Shown here: one piece after another, positions 28,506 through 38,055 of the stretch
Layout of the letters: each line of letters starts with the position of its first letter
How positions within the stretch are numbered: the stretch's first letter is position 1
Origin: Mesosutterella porci
Lineage (GTDB): Bacteria; Pseudomonadota; Gammaproteobacteria; Burkholderiales; Burkholderiaceae_F
Length of the DNA: 64,000 bases
Assembly: GCF_022134585.1 (NCBI RefSeq)
Contig: NZ_JAKNCT010000013.1
Coordinates: 1-64,000 of the forward strand
Reading direction: 5' to 3'
Program-made: the position numbers and the translations under genes
The notes under the pieces: model-generated
Seen by the model: the letters and a program-made list of their open reading frames with translations, nothing else
What the model was told of the DNA's origin: nothing
The model's database searches: none

Positions 28506-28988
28506 TCAGCTGCGGCCGCCTTTGAGCTCCTTCCAGCACAGCAGCGCCACTCCGGCCACGATGGCCGCGTCGGCGATGTTGAACGCGGGCCAGTGCAGCG
28601 CCCCGATGTGGAAGTCGAGAAAGTCCGTGACGGCGCCCGCGAGCAGCCGGTCGGCGAGGTTGCCGAGCGCGCCCCCGATCACAAGCGCGCAGCCCGTGCA
28701 CAGCAGGGCGTCCGTCCGGTGCCTGAGGATCAGCGCGCCGAGGAAGGCGGAAATGCCGACGGCGGCCGCGCCGAAGAAAAGCTGCTGCCAGCCGCCCGCG
28801 TCGGCGAGAAACGAGAAGGCGGAGCCGGTGTTGCGCAGCAGCACGAGGCTGAAGAATCCCGTCACCTCGATCCATCCGTCGGCGAGCGCGGCGTTTGCCC
28901 AGGCCTTGGCGGCCTGGTCGGCCGCAAAGACCGCCAGGGCGATCAGAAACCAGCGGGCCGCGCCGCCTGTCCTGCTGCTCGGTTGCAT
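28506..28988 (-). CDS. lspA: lipoprotein signal peptidase
   Basis: LspA cleaves the signal peptide of prolipoproteins in the inner membrane. The 160-residue protein has four hydrophobic segments and the conserved blocks FAADQAAKAW, LLRNTGSAFSF, GGALGNLADRL and HWPAFNIADAAI; the Asp of ADR and the Asp of IAD are the catalytic pair. It follows ileS with 18 bases between, and ribF is upstream, the classical ribF-ileS-lspA order. A substrate, the lipoprotein at 14.2-15.5 kb, is encoded in this window. Confidence 0.94.
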   Translation of the reverse strand: MQPSSRTGGAARWFLIALAVFAADQAAKAWANAALADGWIEVTGFFSLVLLRNTGSAFSFLADAGGWQQLFFGAAAVGISAFLGALILRHRTDALLCTGCALVIGGALGNLADRLLAGAVTDFLDFHIGALHWPAFNIADAAIVAGVALLCWKELKGGRS

Positions 28989-29006
28989 CGGCTGTCCTCC
29001 GGGGCT

Positions 29007-31874
29007 TCAGGCCTTCGTGCGGGTCTCTCCCGCCCCGAAGAGGTTCTCGATGCAGCGCGGGCAGAGGTCCGGATGGGCGGCGTTGGAGCCGACGTCCTCC
29101 TCATAGTGCCAGCAGCGCAGGCATTTCTTCGCGCGGCTGGCCTCGGCGGTGCAGGTCGTGGGAGAGCCTTCGGCGCCCTGCCGGAGTTCGGCGCGGCTTG
29201 TCACCATGACGAACTTCAGCTCGTCGCCCAGGCCTGCAAGCGCCTTGTAGGTGTCGCCCGAAGCAGAAATGCAGACGTTCGCCTGCAGCGACGAGCCCAC
29301 CGCTCCGGTTCCACGCAGGTCCTCCACCGTCTTCTGCACGACGGCGCGGGCCTCGCGGATGAGGGCCCAGCGCGCGATCAGCTCGTCGGCCCCTGGAATC
29401 TCGGGCAGCCTGTGGTGCGTCTCGGTGAAGATCGTGCCGGACTCGTTCGGGCTGAAGACCGCGAAGGCCTCCTCGGCGGTGAAGGTGAGCACCGGGGCCA
29501 TGAGCCGCAGGTAGCTCGCCGTGATGTGCCACAGCGCGGTCTGAGCCGAGCGGCGGGCGAGGCTCTTCGCCCCGCATGTGTAGAGCCTGTCCTTGAGGAT
29601 GTCGAGGTAGAAGCTGCCCAGGTCGTCGGAGGCGAAGGAGTGAAGCCTCGAGACCATCGTGTGGAACTCGCAGCGGTCCGCGTCGGCGATCACGTCGCGC
29701 TGCAGCTGCGCGGCGCGCGCGAGCGCCCAGCGGTCGATGTCGAGCATCTGCTCGACCGGAACGGCGTCGCGCTCGATGTCGAAGTCGCTCGTGTTGGCCA
29801 GCAGGAACCGCAGCGTGTTGCGGATGCGCCGGTAGGAGTCGACGACGCCCTTCAGGATGGTCTTGCCGAGGCGCAGCTCCCCGGTGTAGTCGGTGGAGGC
29901 GACCCACAGGCGCAGGATCTCAGCCCCGAACTTGTCGGAGATCTCCTGCGGGCGGACGACGTTGCCCTTCGACTTGGACATTTTCTCGCCGTTCTCGTCC
30001 ACCGTGAAGCCGTGGGTGAGCAGCGCGTTGTAGGGCGGGCGGCCGTCGAGCATCGAGGCGGTGAGCAGCGAGCTGTGGAACCAGCCGCGGTGCTGGTCGG
30101 AGCCTTCAAGGTACATGTCGGCCGGGAAGCCGAGGTCGTCCTTGTGGCTGCCGCGCATCACCGTGTAGTGCGTGGTGCCCGAGTCAAACCAGACGTCGAG
30201 CGTGTTGTTGGTCTTCTCGTAGAGCTTCGCCTCGTCCGCGGGCATGAAGTCCTCGGCTTTCGCCGTAGTCCAGATCTCGATGCCGCCTTTTTCGACCTTC
30301 CTGGCGACCTCTTCCATGATTTCGAGCGTGCGCGGATGCAGCTCCCCGGTCGCCTTGTTCACGAAGAAGGGCATCGGCACGCCCCAGGTCCTCTGGCGCG
30401 ACAGGCACCAGTCGGGGCGGTTCGCGATCATGGCGTGCAGCCGGTTGTAGCCCCAGGGCGGATAGAACTTCGTCGCGTCCACTCCGCGCAGCGCGATCTC
30501 GCGCAGCGGCTCGGGCTCGGGGGCGCCCTCGGGCTGCAGCACGCCCCTGGTGTCGGGCGTCGAGCGGTCCATTCTCACGAACCACTGGGAGGTGGCCCTG
30601 AAGATGAGCGGCGTCTTGTGGCGCCAGCAGTGCATGTAGCTGTGGACGATCGAGTCCTCGTTGAGCAGGTTGCCGGCAAGCCGCAGCATGTCGAGCACCT
30701 TGCGGCCGGCCTTCCAGATGTTCATGCCGCCGAAAAGCGGCAGCGAGGCCGCGTAGGTGCCGTCGTTCTGCACGGGGCTCAGGATTTCGTCGTTCTTCAT
30801 CCCGTAGGCCTTGCAGGTGTTGAAGTCGTCCACGCCGTAGGCGGGAGCGGAGTGCACGATGCCCGTGCCGGCGGTGGCGTCGACGTACTCGGCCAGGTAG
30901 ACGGGCGAGCAGCGGTCGTAGCCCTTGTCCATCTGCGCGAGGGGATGGCGGAAGCGGATCAGCTCGAGCGAGCGGCCCTTCGTGACGGCCAGCGTCCGGC
31001 CGGTCATGCCATAGCGCTTGAGGGCCTCTGCGGCCAGCTTCTCGCACAGGATGAGCAGCCTGTCGCCCGTGTCGATCAGGGCGTAGTCGAGATCGGGGTG
31101 GACGTTGAGGGCCTGGTTGGCCGGAATGGTCCAGGGCGTCGTGGTCCAGATCACGGCCGCGGCGGGCTTCGTGACGGCGACGCCGAAGGCTTTCTCGAGC
31201 TTCGCGCGGTCCTCTTCAAGCAGCGGGAAGGCGACGTCGAGCGTGGGGCTCTTGATGTCCTTGTACTCGACCTCGGCCTCGGCCAGCGCGCTCTGGCAGT
31301 CGAAGCACCAGTTGACGGGCTTCAGGCCGCGGTAGACGTACCCCTTGGCCATGATCTTCGCGAGGGCGCGGATTTCCGCCGCCTCGGTCTCGTGGCGCAG
31401 CGTGAGGTACGGGTGGCCCCAGTCGGCGAGCACGCCGAGCCGCTTGAAGTCCTTCATCTGGCGCGCCACCTGCTCGTGGGCGTAGGCGCGGCACTTGCTC
31501 TGGCGCTCCAGAACGGGGATGTTCTTCCCGTACTGCTTTTCGATCTGGATCTCGATGGGCATGCCGTGGCAGTCCCAGCCCGGCACGTAGGGCACGTCAT
31601 AGCCCTCGAGCAGCTTCGACTTGTTGATGATGTCCTTCAGGATCTTGTTAACAGCGTGGCCGAGGTGGATGTCGCCGTTCGCATACGGGGGGCCGTCGTG
31701 CAGGATGAACTTCTTCGCTCCCTGGCGGGCCCGCCGCACCACGTGGTAGAGGTCCTTGCGGTCCCACTCGTCGATCCAGCGCGGTTCGCGCTGGGGAAGG
31801 TTTCCGCGCATCGGAAACGGCGTATCCGGCAGGTTGAGCGGATACTTCCTCGTCTGATTGTCGCTGTTGGCCAT
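29007..31874 (-). CDS. ileS: isoleucyl-tRNA synthetase
   Basis: IleRS charges tRNA-Ile. The 955-residue class I enzyme has the HIGH-type motif GDIHLGH at about residue 66-72, the KMSKSKGN loop near 620, a large CP1 editing domain between them, and a C-terminal zinc finger with the cysteine pairs CLRC and CPRC. This is the bacterial type, not the mupirocin-resistant eukaryote-like type. GGGAG upstream of the ATG at 31874 supports the start. Confidence 0.97.
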   Translation of the reverse strand: MANSDNQTRKYPLNLPDTPFPMRGNLPQREPRWIDEWDRKDLYHVVRRARQGAKKFILHDGPPYANGDIHLGHAVNKILKDIINKSKLLEGYDVPYVPGWDCHGMPIEIQIEKQYGKNIPVLERQSKCRAYAHEQVARQMKDFKRLGVLADWGHPYLTLRHETEAAEIRALAKIMAKGYVYRGLKPVNWCFDCQSALAEAEVEYKDIKSPTLDVAFPLLEEDRAKLEKAFGVAVTKPAAAVIWTTTPWTIPANQALNVHPDLDYALIDTGDRLLILCEKLAAEALKRYGMTGRTLAVTKGRSLELIRFRHPLAQMDKGYDRCSPVYLAEYVDATAGTGIVHSAPAYGVDDFNTCKAYGMKNDEILSPVQNDGTYAASLPLFGGMNIWKAGRKVLDMLRLAGNLLNEDSIVHSYMHCWRHKTPLIFRATSQWFVRMDRSTPDTRGVLQPEGAPEPEPLREIALRGVDATKFYPPWGYNRLHAMIANRPDWCLSRQRTWGVPMPFFVNKATGELHPRTLEIMEEVARKVEKGGIEIWTTAKAEDFMPADEAKLYEKTNNTLDVWFDSGTTHYTVMRGSHKDDLGFPADMYLEGSDQHRGWFHSSLLTASMLDGRPPYNALLTHGFTVDENGEKMSKSKGNVVRPQEISDKFGAEILRLWVASTDYTGELRLGKTILKGVVDSYRRIRNTLRFLLANTSDFDIERDAVPVEQMLDIDRWALARAAQLQRDVIADADRCEFHTMVSRLHSFASDDLGSFYLDILKDRLYTCGAKSLARRSAQTALWHITASYLRLMAPVLTFTAEEAFAVFSPNESGTIFTETHHRLPEIPGADELIARWALIREARAVVQKTVEDLRGTGAVGSSLQANVCISASGDTYKALAGLGDELKFVMVTSRAELRQGAEGSPTTCTAEASRAKKCLRCWHYEEDVGSNAAHPDLCPRCIENLFGAGETRTKA

Positions 31875-31915
31875 GTTCTGTTAATCTCCCGGCCCCCTCG
31901 GGCTCTTCGGTTGGA

Positions 31916-32905
31916 TTAAGTGTTGGAGGGACGCTCTGTGAAGGCCCGGCCGGGGTCTTCCTGCGTCTCCGAGAAAAAGGCGCGGGCCGCAGCCTCGTCG
32001 CCCCTGATGCCGGCCCTGAGCTCCTCAAGGCCGGAAAACTTGCGATTGTCCCGCAGCCTGCGCACGAGCCGCACCTGGATCATCCGGCCGTAGGCGTCGC
32101 CCCTCCAGTCGAGCACGTTCGTCTCGCAGGTGTAGCGCAGCCGCTCGCCCAGCGTCGGGCGGCAGCCGATGCTTGTGATGCTGGGCAGGGGCCGGTCGGC
32201 CAGCCCGCAGACCCAGGAAGCGAACACCCCCTCGGCGGCAGGCCTGGCGCGGCAGCCGGGCGGCAGCGGCCTCAGGTTGAGGGTGGGGAAGCCGAGCTTT
32301 CGGCCCATTTCCTCGCCGTGCCCGACGCGGCCCGTGATCGTGCAGGGGTGCCCCATCAGGCGCTCGGCCTCCTCGAGATTCCCGGCGGCAAGCAGCGCGC
32401 GAAGCCTCGAAGAGGAGACGCAGTCGCCGTCCTCGCGCAGCACTTCGGGCGCGAACACCTCGATGCCGAGCGGCGCGCACAGCCGCCGCAGGTCGCCGGC
32501 CGTGCCGCAGCCACGGCGCCCGAAGGAAAAGTTCGAGCCCACGGCGACGAAGACCGCGTGCAGCTTCTCCTTGAGAATGCCGCTCACGAACTGCTCGGGG
32601 GTCATGTCCGCGAACGCGCGGTCGAAGCGCGCGACGCAGGCCATCTCCGAGCCGTAGCGGGAGAAAAGCGCGATTTTGTCGCGCAGGGTCGAGATGCGGG
32701 CCGGAGCGCTGTCCGGGCAGAAGAACTCCTTCGGGTGCGGCTCGAAGGTGAGCGCGCAGGCCGTGACCCCGGGGTGCGCAGCGGCGTAGTCCGCTGCGCC
32801 GCGCAGCAGCACCTGGTGGCCGCGGTGCACGCCGTCGAAATTGCCGATCGCGACGGCCGTGCGGGCCGCGGCGCGCTGCGGGGGGAAGCCTAGGAAGACC
32901 TTCAT
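31916..32905 (-). CDS. ribF: bifunctional riboflavin kinase / FAD synthetase
   Basis: RibF converts riboflavin to FMN and then FAD. The N-terminal adenylyltransferase half has AIGNFDGVHRGHQ and FEPHP, plus the SSSRLRALL segment. The C-terminal kinase half has GRVGHGEEMGRKLGFPTLNL and the ETNVLDWRGDAYG metal-binding region. I use the ATG at 32905, which matches the family start MKVFLGFPP; an in-frame ATG at 32947 lies 42 bases upstream. It heads the ribF-ileS-lspA operon and is divergent from purN. Confidence 0.93.
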   Translation of the reverse strand: MKVFLGFPPQRAAARTAVAIGNFDGVHRGHQVLLRGAADYAAAHPGVTACALTFEPHPKEFFCPDSAPARISTLRDKIALFSRYGSEMACVARFDRAFADMTPEQFVSGILKEKLHAVFVAVGSNFSFGRRGCGTAGDLRRLCAPLGIEVFAPEVLREDGDCVSSSRLRALLAAGNLEEAERLMGHPCTITGRVGHGEEMGRKLGFPTLNLRPLPPGCRARPAAEGVFASWVCGLADRPLPSITSIGCRPTLGERLRYTCETNVLDWRGDAYGRMIQVRLVRRLRDNRKFSGLEELRAGIRGDEAAARAFFSETQEDPGRAFTERPSNT

Positions 32906-32999
32906 GGGAAAGGAAACTGCGTCCGTTTCTGTGGGAACAAAGAGCAAACATTATACCGGCCGCGGAGTTCGTCTGCGCAGTGCCGGCCCGGCCTTCCGT

Positions 33000-33005
33000 T
33001 ACAAT
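33000..33005 (+). promoter_or_regulatory. -10 box immediately upstream of purN
   Basis: TACAAT ends nine bases before the purN ATG, so a transcript started at the usual distance would have a 5' leader of only about three bases. No Shine-Dalgarno sequence is present, in line with a leaderless message. The -35 is weak. Confidence 0.45.
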
Positions 33006-33014
33006 ATCGGCATT

Positions 33015-33662
33015 ATGAAAAACATCGTCATTTTGATTTCCGGCCGAGGCTCCAACTTCGAGGCGATTCTGCGCGCAAGCCGCGAGCAGCGCTGGGAGCA
33101 GAACCCGGGGGCCCGCATCGCCGCGGTCATCTCCAACCGACCCGGCGCCCGCGGGCTGGAGACGGCCCGGCGCGAGGGGATCCCCGCGGTCGCCGTGGAC
33201 CACAAGCTCTACCCGACCCGCGAGGCCTTCGAGGAGCGTCTGGCCCAGGAGGTCGACCGGTTCGAGCCCGACCTCATCGTGCTCGCCGGCTTCATGCGGA
33301 TTCTCACCGAACGGTTCGTTGCGCCGCGCGAGGGGAAGATCCTCAACATCCATCCGGCGCTGCTGCCGCTCTTCAAGGGCCTGGACACGCACCAGAGGGC
33401 GATCGACGCGGGCGTGCGCGTCCACGGCTCGACCGTCCACTTCGTGTCCGCGGCGCTTGACGGCGGAGCCATCATCGGGCAGGCCGTCGTGCCGGTGCTG
33501 CCGAGCGACACCGCCGAGACCCTGGCCGCACGCGGGCTCGAGCTGGAGCACGTGCTCTATCCGCGCGTGTGCCGCGCGGTGCTCGAAGGCCGCGTCCGCC
33601 TCGAGGACGGCCGCGCGGTGATGGACGACGACACCGCCCGGGAGCTTGCGATTTTCGCCTGA
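33015..33662 (+). CDS. purN: phosphoribosylglycinamide formyltransferase
   Basis: PurN transfers a formyl group from 10-formyl-tetrahydrofolate to GAR in purine synthesis. The 215-residue protein begins KNIVILISGRGSNFEAIL (phosphate-binding loop). It has LAGFMRIL and the active-site segment KILNIHPALLPLFKG, followed by HGSTVHFV and the catalytic Asp region DGGAIIGQ. The ATG at 33015 matches the family N-terminus; the upstream open frame is only the ribF shadow. It stands alone, with a stem-loop and T-rich stretch after it. Confidence 0.94.
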   Translation: MKNIVILISGRGSNFEAILRASREQRWEQNPGARIAAVISNRPGARGLETARREGIPAVAVDHKLYPTREAFEERLAQEVDRFEPDLIVLAGFMRILTERFVAPREGKILNIHPALLPLFKGLDTHQRAIDAGVRVHGSTVHFVSAALDGGAIIGQAVVPVLPSDTAETLAARGLELEHVLYPRVCRAVLEGRVRLEDGRAVMDDDTARELAIFA

Positions 33663-33702
33663 ACGGCTTTTCGTGCTTTTGTTCAGGAAACTTGTTTTCT
33701 TC

Positions 33703-33750
33703 GGCCGCCCGCTTTCCGCCCTGATCGGGAAAGAGGCGGCCTGCATTTTT
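33703..33750 (+). terminator. possible terminator between purN and rsmB
   Basis: GGCCGCC and GGCGGCC arms enclose an inner CTTTCC / GGGAAAG pairing, followed by TGCATTTTTG. The T-run has five bases. Confidence 0.5.
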
Positions 33751-33771
33751 GCATTCTGGAGGCTTTGAGCT

Positions 33772-35226
33772 ATGGGCATGCCCGGACAGCGGAACAGACA
33801 CTTCGAGGGGAGAGCCGTGGCGCGCGGCAAAGGACGCGGCGCCACCCGTCCCCGGGCAGCGGGCGCGGGGCGGCCGGGCGGCGGCCGCGGCCCCCGCAGC
33901 GAGGTTGTGGGAACGCCGTTCATCGTGGGGCACCTCGCCGACGCGCTGCACATGGTGCTCAAGCTCGACGGCCCGGCCGACGTGCTGCTGTCGCTTTATT
34001 TCAGAAAAAACCACGAGCTCGGGTCGCGCGACCGCGGCCTCGTGGCTGAAACCGTGTACTACGCGCTGCGGCACCTCGCCTCGATCGCCTGGGCGATGGC
34101 GCCGGCCGTGCCCGAGCGCTCGCCCCGGCTTGTCGCCCTGGTGGCGATCGCCCTGCGCTTTGGCCGCAGGGAGCTCTCCGAGGCCGCCGCGGGGCGCGAC
34201 GCCGCCGCGGTCGATGCGGTGCTCGCAAAGGACGTCGGGCAGGCCCCGGCCCCGGTGCGCGCGGAGCTGCCCGACTGGCTCTACGACAGGATCAAGGCGC
34301 AGTACCCCGACGCCGAGGCCTTCTTCCGCGCGATCGCCCAGCCCGCGCCGCTCGACCTGCGCGTGAACTCCCTCAAGGCCGACCCGAAGTCCGTCGCGGA
34401 GGAGTTCGCCGAGCGCGGCGTGCAGGCCTCCCCGATGCACTACTCGCCCGACGGGCTGAGGCTCGCCGAGAAGGTGGGCATCGGCTCTTGGCCCGTCTAC
34501 CGCGAGGGCCGCGTCGACATCCAGGACGAGGGCAGCCAGCTCATCGCGAGGCTGCTCGCGCCTTGCCGCAGGCTGATGGTCTGCGACTTCTGCGCGGGCG
34601 CGGGCGGAAAGACCCTCGCGATCGGGGCGCTCATGAAGTCAACCGGATCGCTCTACGCCTTCGACGTGAACGCCAAACGGCTCGCCGGCATGGTGCCCAG
34701 GCTCCGCCGCTCGGGCCTCACCAACGTGCACCCGATTGCGATCCGCGATGAGTACGACCGCAGGCTCGGCCGCCTAATCGGAAAATTCGACCGCGTGCTG
34801 GTCGACGCCCCGTGCACCGGCACGGGGACGCTGCGGCGCAACCCCGACCTGCGCTGGAGGCTCTCGGTGGCGGAGCTTGAGCGCATCAACGCGGTCCAGG
34901 CCTCCGTGATCCGCTCGGCGGCCCGCCTCGTGAAAAAAGGCGGGCGGCTCGTCTACGCGACCTGCTCGGTGCTGCGCGAGGAGAACCAGGCGGTGATCGA
35001 GGCGTTCCTCGCCGAGCACCCGGAGTTCGAGCTGCGGAGCGCCCCGGACATTCTCGCCGCCCAGAAGGTGCCTTTCACAAGCGAAGAGCGCGAGAGGATG
35101 GGCAGCTACTTTGTCATGCTCCCGCAGGCCAACTCCACCGACGGCTTTTTCTCCGCGGTGCTTGAGCGGGTGGCCGAGGACCCGGCGCGGGCCGCGCATG
35201 AGGGCGGGGCCCTCCGCGGCCGCTGA
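33772..35226 (+). CDS. rsmB: 16S rRNA (cytosine-5)-methyltransferase, RsmB type
   Basis: The protein methylates C5 of a cytosine in 16S rRNA, C967 in E. coli RsmB. The 484 residues comprise a basic Gly/Arg-rich N-terminal tail, a NusB-like RNA-binding domain, and a Rossmann methyltransferase domain. The latter has DFCAGAGGKTLAIGALM for SAM binding, VDAPCTGTGTLRRNPD (motif IV catalytic Cys) and YATCSVLREENQ (motif VI Cys). The QDEGSQL block typical of RsmB is present. RsmF is less likely given the N-terminal domain. Confidence 0.88.
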   Translation: MGMPGQRNRHFEGRAVARGKGRGATRPRAAGAGRPGGGRGPRSEVVGTPFIVGHLADALHMVLKLDGPADVLLSLYFRKNHELGSRDRGLVAETVYYALRHLASIAWAMAPAVPERSPRLVALVAIALRFGRRELSEAAAGRDAAAVDAVLAKDVGQAPAPVRAELPDWLYDRIKAQYPDAEAFFRAIAQPAPLDLRVNSLKADPKSVAEEFAERGVQASPMHYSPDGLRLAEKVGIGSWPVYREGRVDIQDEGSQLIARLLAPCRRLMVCDFCAGAGGKTLAIGALMKSTGSLYAFDVNAKRLAGMVPRLRRSGLTNVHPIAIRDEYDRRLGRLIGKFDRVLVDAPCTGTGTLRRNPDLRWRLSVAELERINAVQASVIRSAARLVKKGGRLVYATCSVLREENQAVIEAFLAEHPEFELRSAPDILAAQKVPFTSEERERMGSYFVMLPQANSTDGFFSAVLERVAEDPARAAHEGGALRGR

Positions 35227-35235
35227 AAAAAAGGG

Positions 35236-35267
35236 GCCCGCCCGGAAGGGAGGGCGGGCGCTTTTTT
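35236..35267 (+). terminator. terminator of rsmB
   Basis: GCCCGCCC pairs with GGGCGGGC across an eight-base loop and is followed by six T, ten bases after the rsmB stop. Confidence 0.88.
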
Positions 35268-35279
35268 GAAACATGTGCG

Positions 35280-35738
35280 ATCGGGTAGAGAGTGACCTCA
35301 CGGTCACTCCCTCCTACACCGCATTGCCCCAGTGAGGGCTGCGGACATGCCGTTCGGCATCCGGCGGTTTTCAAACGTAAGAGGCGGGCTTACTGCATAC
35401 GGCCTCTGCTGACTTCCTTGGCGATATGCCTTGGCCTCTCGACCGAGGCAGCCCTGCGGCATCGTCAAGGATCTCCCCAGGTCTCACACGTGCGCTTTGC
35501 GTCCTGTCTGCTGGATCTACGCCGGCTCTTTCCGTATCAATATGGGGGTAACAGAATCTGGCCTGCTCTCCCGGAGTCGCCGCCTCATATCCAGTTCCTG
35601 TTCGTCAGGCTGACGTTTTGCTATCGGCTTCCTTCATCAGTTTGTTACCTCCCTGACTCTGCCGAGTCGCTAGTCCTTCCCTCGATCGGGCGGACGGTGG
35701 ACTTTCACCACTGGTCACACGTGCGCTGCTGGGCGCAC
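35280..35738 (-). mobile_element. ORF-less group II intron, apparently class IIC
   Basis: Read on the minus strand, the element begins GTGCG (group II 5' consensus). It has GGTGAAAGTCCACC and the domain I segment GAAGGAAGC...GGAACTGGATATGAGGC that resembles the Oceanobacillus IIC intron. Domain IV is only about 30 bases, so no reverse transcriptase is encoded. A domain V-like hairpin GCC-GAAC-GGC has the CCGCCG triad context of IIC introns, but its lower stem pairs poorly. Domain VI is a clear helix (GAGTGACC/GGTCACTC) with a bulged A at 35286 followed by six bases to the end CCCGAT. It sits just past the rpmG terminator T-run, the usual IIC target. Splicing ability is uncertain. Confidence 0.75.
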
Positions 35739-35741
35739 CAC

Positions 35742-35771
35742 AAAAAAACCGGATGGGCGAGCCATCCGGTT
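35742..35771 (-). terminator. terminator of the rpmB-rpmG operon
   Basis: On the minus strand, AACCGGATGG and CCATCCGGTT form a ten-base stem with a five-base loop and a run of seven T. The intron begins three bases after the T-run. Confidence 0.92.
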
Positions 35772-35795
35772 TTGTGAGGAAACTGCAGCCCGGAA

Positions 35796-35963
35796 TTACT
35801 TGAGCTTGGTTTCCTTGTAGATCACGTGCTTGCGGGCCACCGGGTCATACTTGCTGAATTCCAGCTTGCCCGTGGTGGTGCGCTTGTTCTTCGTGGTCGT
35901 ATAGAAGTGACCGGTACCGGCGGTCGACTCCAGCTTGATCTTTTCGCGATTTCCCTTTGCCAT
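35796..35963 (-). CDS. rpmG: 50S ribosomal protein L33
   Basis: This 55-residue gene encodes bL33. The protein begins [20 protein letters not shown] and continues [10 protein letters not shown] and [14 protein letters not shown], the family pattern. The cysteine pairs seen in zinc-binding L33 are absent, so this is the zinc-independent form. It lies 15 bases downstream of rpmB and ends at a strong terminator. GGAG upstream of the ATG at 35963 acts as ribosome-binding site. Confidence 0.96.
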   Translation of the reverse strand: MAKGNREKIKLESTAGTGHFYTTTKNKRTTTGKLEFSKYDPVARKHVIYKETKLK

Positions 35964-35978
35964 GGTGAAGCTCCTGAA

Positions 35979-36212
35979 TTACATCTCACCGCGGGCGCGG
36001 AGATCCGCTAAAACCGCATCGATACCAACCTTGTCAACCGTCCGCAGACCCGCCGTCGTCAAACGCAGGCGGACCCAACGGTTTTCGCTCTCAACCCAGA
36101 AACGACGATACTGCAGGTTGGGCATGAAGCGACGCTTGGTTTTATTGTTCGCGTGCGAGACGGTATGGCCGACCATCGGCGCCTTGCCGGTGACTTGACA
36201 CACTCGTGCCAT
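35979..36212 (-). CDS. rpmB: 50S ribosomal protein L28
   Basis: bL28 in its usual 77-residue form: [20 protein letters not shown], then [13 protein letters not shown] and [16 protein letters not shown]. The ATG at 36212 has GGAG upstream; an open frame continues 51 bases further but is not part of the family. It is the first gene of the rpmB-rpmG operon and is divergent from ispH. Confidence 0.97.
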   Translation of the reverse strand: MARVCQVTGKAPMVGHTVSHANNKTKRRFMPNLQYRRFWVESENRWVRLRLTTAGLRTVDKVGIDAVLADLRARGEM

Positions 36213-36301
36213 CGCTATCTCCAGTTCAAAATGATTAAAAAACGCCGGGTGCTGAGGAAGCAAAAGTCATCTCGCACGCAATGGCGTTGCTGAAAACATT
36301 A

Positions 36302-36307
36302 ATTATA
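36302..36307 (-). promoter_or_regulatory. -10 box for rpmB-rpmG
   Basis: TATAAT on the minus strand in an AT-rich patch 90 bases upstream of rpmB. A TTGACG abuts it directly and cannot serve as its -35; the real -35 is weak. Confidence 0.45.
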
Positions 36308-36518
36308 CGTCAAAAAATATTTATTTGCCACAAAGCGGCAACTGCTCCTCCGGGCCCGCGGCGAAGTGCCTCTCCTGCGGCCGGAATTTTTCAACGCGGG
36401 TCGGATTGTATACGAACGGAGGCGATCGCGCATCAGGAGGAATACTGCCGCCTCTTTTAAAATATGCGGAAAGCACCGCCCGGCAGAGGCGCGGCGCTTT
36501 CCTCATAAGGAGCTTCCG

Positions 36519-37502
36519 ATGGTGAAAATCCTGCTCGCCCAGCCCCGCGGATTCTGCGCGGGCGTCGACCGCGCGATCGCGATCGTTGAAAGGGCGCTTG
36601 AAATTTACGGCCGCCCGATCTATGTGCGCCACGAGATCGTGCACAACCGCACCGTGGTCGAGGGCCTCAGGCGCCGCGGCGCGGTGTTCATCGACACGCT
36701 CTCGGACGTGCCCGAGGGGGCGACGCTCGTGTTTTCGGCGCACGGGGTGCCGCTCGCGGTCGAGCGCGAGGCGAGAAGCCGCGGGCTGAGGGTTTTTGAC
36801 GCCACCTGCCCGCTGGTGACCAAGGTGCACCGCGAGGTGGCCCGCATGCGCGAGGCGGGCCGCATCGTCATCATGATCGGGCACCGCGGGCACCCGGAGG
36901 TCGAGGGCACCATGGGGCAGGCCGAGGGCGGCATGGAGCTCGTTGAGACCGCCTCCGATGTCGCCGGCCTGAAGGTTCCCGAGGGCGCGAAGACCGCCTA
37001 CGTCACGCAGACGACGCTCTCGCTTGACGATTCCGAGGAGGTCGCCCGGGCGCTGCGGCGGCGCTTTCCGGACATCGACCGCCCGAAAAAGGACGACATC
37101 TGCTACGCGACGCAGCACCGGCAGGACGCCGTGAAGCGGCTCGCCGCGGCCGTGCAGCTCGTGCTCGTGATCGGCTCCTCGACCAGCTCGAACTCCAACC
37201 GCCTGCGCGAGGTGGCCGAGCGGGTCGGCGTGCCCGCGCACCTGGTCGACACGGCCGAGGACGTGCGGCTCGAATGGCTCGAGGGGATCGAGCGGATCGG
37301 CATCACGGCGGGCGCCTCGGCTCCCGAGCCGCTCGTGCGGGACGTGGTCGAGCGGATTCGCAGCGCCTGCGGAGGCGCCGAGGTCGAGGAGCAGGCGGGC
37401 GAGCGCGAGTCGCTTGTCTTTCCGCTGCCCAAGGGGCTCTGGGACCGGGACCTCGAGGCGGCCCGCGCCGCCCGGGCAGCGTCCGCAGGAGAGGGCTCAT
37501 GA
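36519..37502 (+). CDS. ispH: 4-hydroxy-3-methylbut-2-enyl diphosphate reductase
   Basis: IspH is the last enzyme of the MEP isoprenoid route and produces IPP and DMAPP with a 4Fe-4S cluster. The three cluster ligands are visible as C13 (PRGFCAGV), C97 (DATCPLVTK) and C195 (DDICYATQ) of 327 residues. The HEIVHN histidine segment and the [11 protein letters not shown] block are present. AAGGAG lies before the ATG at 36519. The stop overlaps the ogt start (ATGA). Here ispH is separated from lspA, with which it often groups. Confidence 0.96.
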   Translation: MVKILLAQPRGFCAGVDRAIAIVERALEIYGRPIYVRHEIVHNRTVVEGLRRRGAVFIDTLSDVPEGATLVFSAHGVPLAVEREARSRGLRVFDATCPLVTKVHREVARMREAGRIVIMIGHRGHPEVEGTMGQAEGGMELVETASDVAGLKVPEGAKTAYVTQTTLSLDDSEEVARALRRRFPDIDRPKKDDICYATQHRQDAVKRLAAAVQLVLVIGSSTSSNSNRLREVAERVGVPAHLVDTAEDVRLEWLEGIERIGITAGASAPEPLVRDVVERIRSACGGAEVEEQAGERESLVFPLPKGLWDRDLEAARAARAASAGEGS

Positions 37503-38032
37503 GGCCGCTGCCCGCCGGCCGCTCGGTGCGGCTGCTGCGCTGGCCGTTTGCCGACGTCGAAATCCTCGCCGACGGCTCGGGGATGCTCTTGGGCGTGGAG
37601 GTGTATCCTCCAGGAAGCCGTCCGGAGCCCTCCGCGCCCTGCGGCTCGGAATCGGTGGAGAGGGCGCGCGCCGCGCTTGAAGCCTATTTTGAAAATCCGC
37701 AGAGCCTCGACTGCAGGGACTGGACGGACGAGCCCTGCCTCGCGCGCGGGAGCGCCTTCGAGCAGCGGATCTGGCGCGCCCTGGCCGACATCCCCTGCGG
37801 GGCGACCGAAACCTACGGGGAGCTCGCCGCCCGGGTGGGCAGCCCCGGGGGCGCCCGGGCCGCGGGGCACGCCGCCCGCACGAATCCGCTGGCGATCCTG
37901 CTGCCCTGCCACCGCGTGGTGGGGGCCTCGGGGCTTACGGGCTACCACGGACGCACGGACGGGCCGTTTGTGGAGGTGAAACGGGCGCTGCTGCAGCGCG
38001 AGGCCGAGCAGACGATCCGCTGGTGGTTTTAA
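37499..38032 (+). CDS. ogt: methylated-DNA-protein cysteine methyltransferase
   Basis: This protein repairs O6-alkylguanine by transferring the alkyl group to its own Cys. The 177 residues contain the active-site motif LLPCHRVVG with C137, preceded by [17 protein letters not shown] (the helix-turn-helix region) and followed by GLTGYHG. The family usually has RAVG and N before the active site; here [11 protein letters not shown] is slightly altered. Coupled to ispH by a four-base overlap. It lacks an Ada regulatory domain. Confidence 0.9.
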   Translation: MRPLPAGRSVRLLRWPFADVEILADGSGMLLGVEVYPPGSRPEPSAPCGSESVERARAALEAYFENPQSLDCRDWTDEPCLARGSAFEQRIWRALADIPCGATETYGELAARVGSPGGARAAGHAARTNPLAILLPCHRVVGASGLTGYHGRTDGPFVEVKRALLQREAEQTIRWWF

Positions 38033-38055
38033 TTTTCAGGAAAAGACCGGAAGAA

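Noticed and set aside
27570-31919. A 1449-codon plus-strand open frame
   Set aside because: It is the mirror of ispB, lspA and ileS on the minus strand. It has no family motifs and the skewed composition (His, Val, Gly, Arg, Asp) of an antisense frame in high-GC DNA.
32025-33962. A 645-codon minus-strand open frame
   Set aside because: Overlaps ribF in another frame and purN antisense; no coding signature.
35270-35795. Protein-coding frames in the intron region (for example 35292-35777 on the plus strand)
   Set aside because: The sequence is explained by group II intron RNA structure on the minus strand; the frames show no family features.
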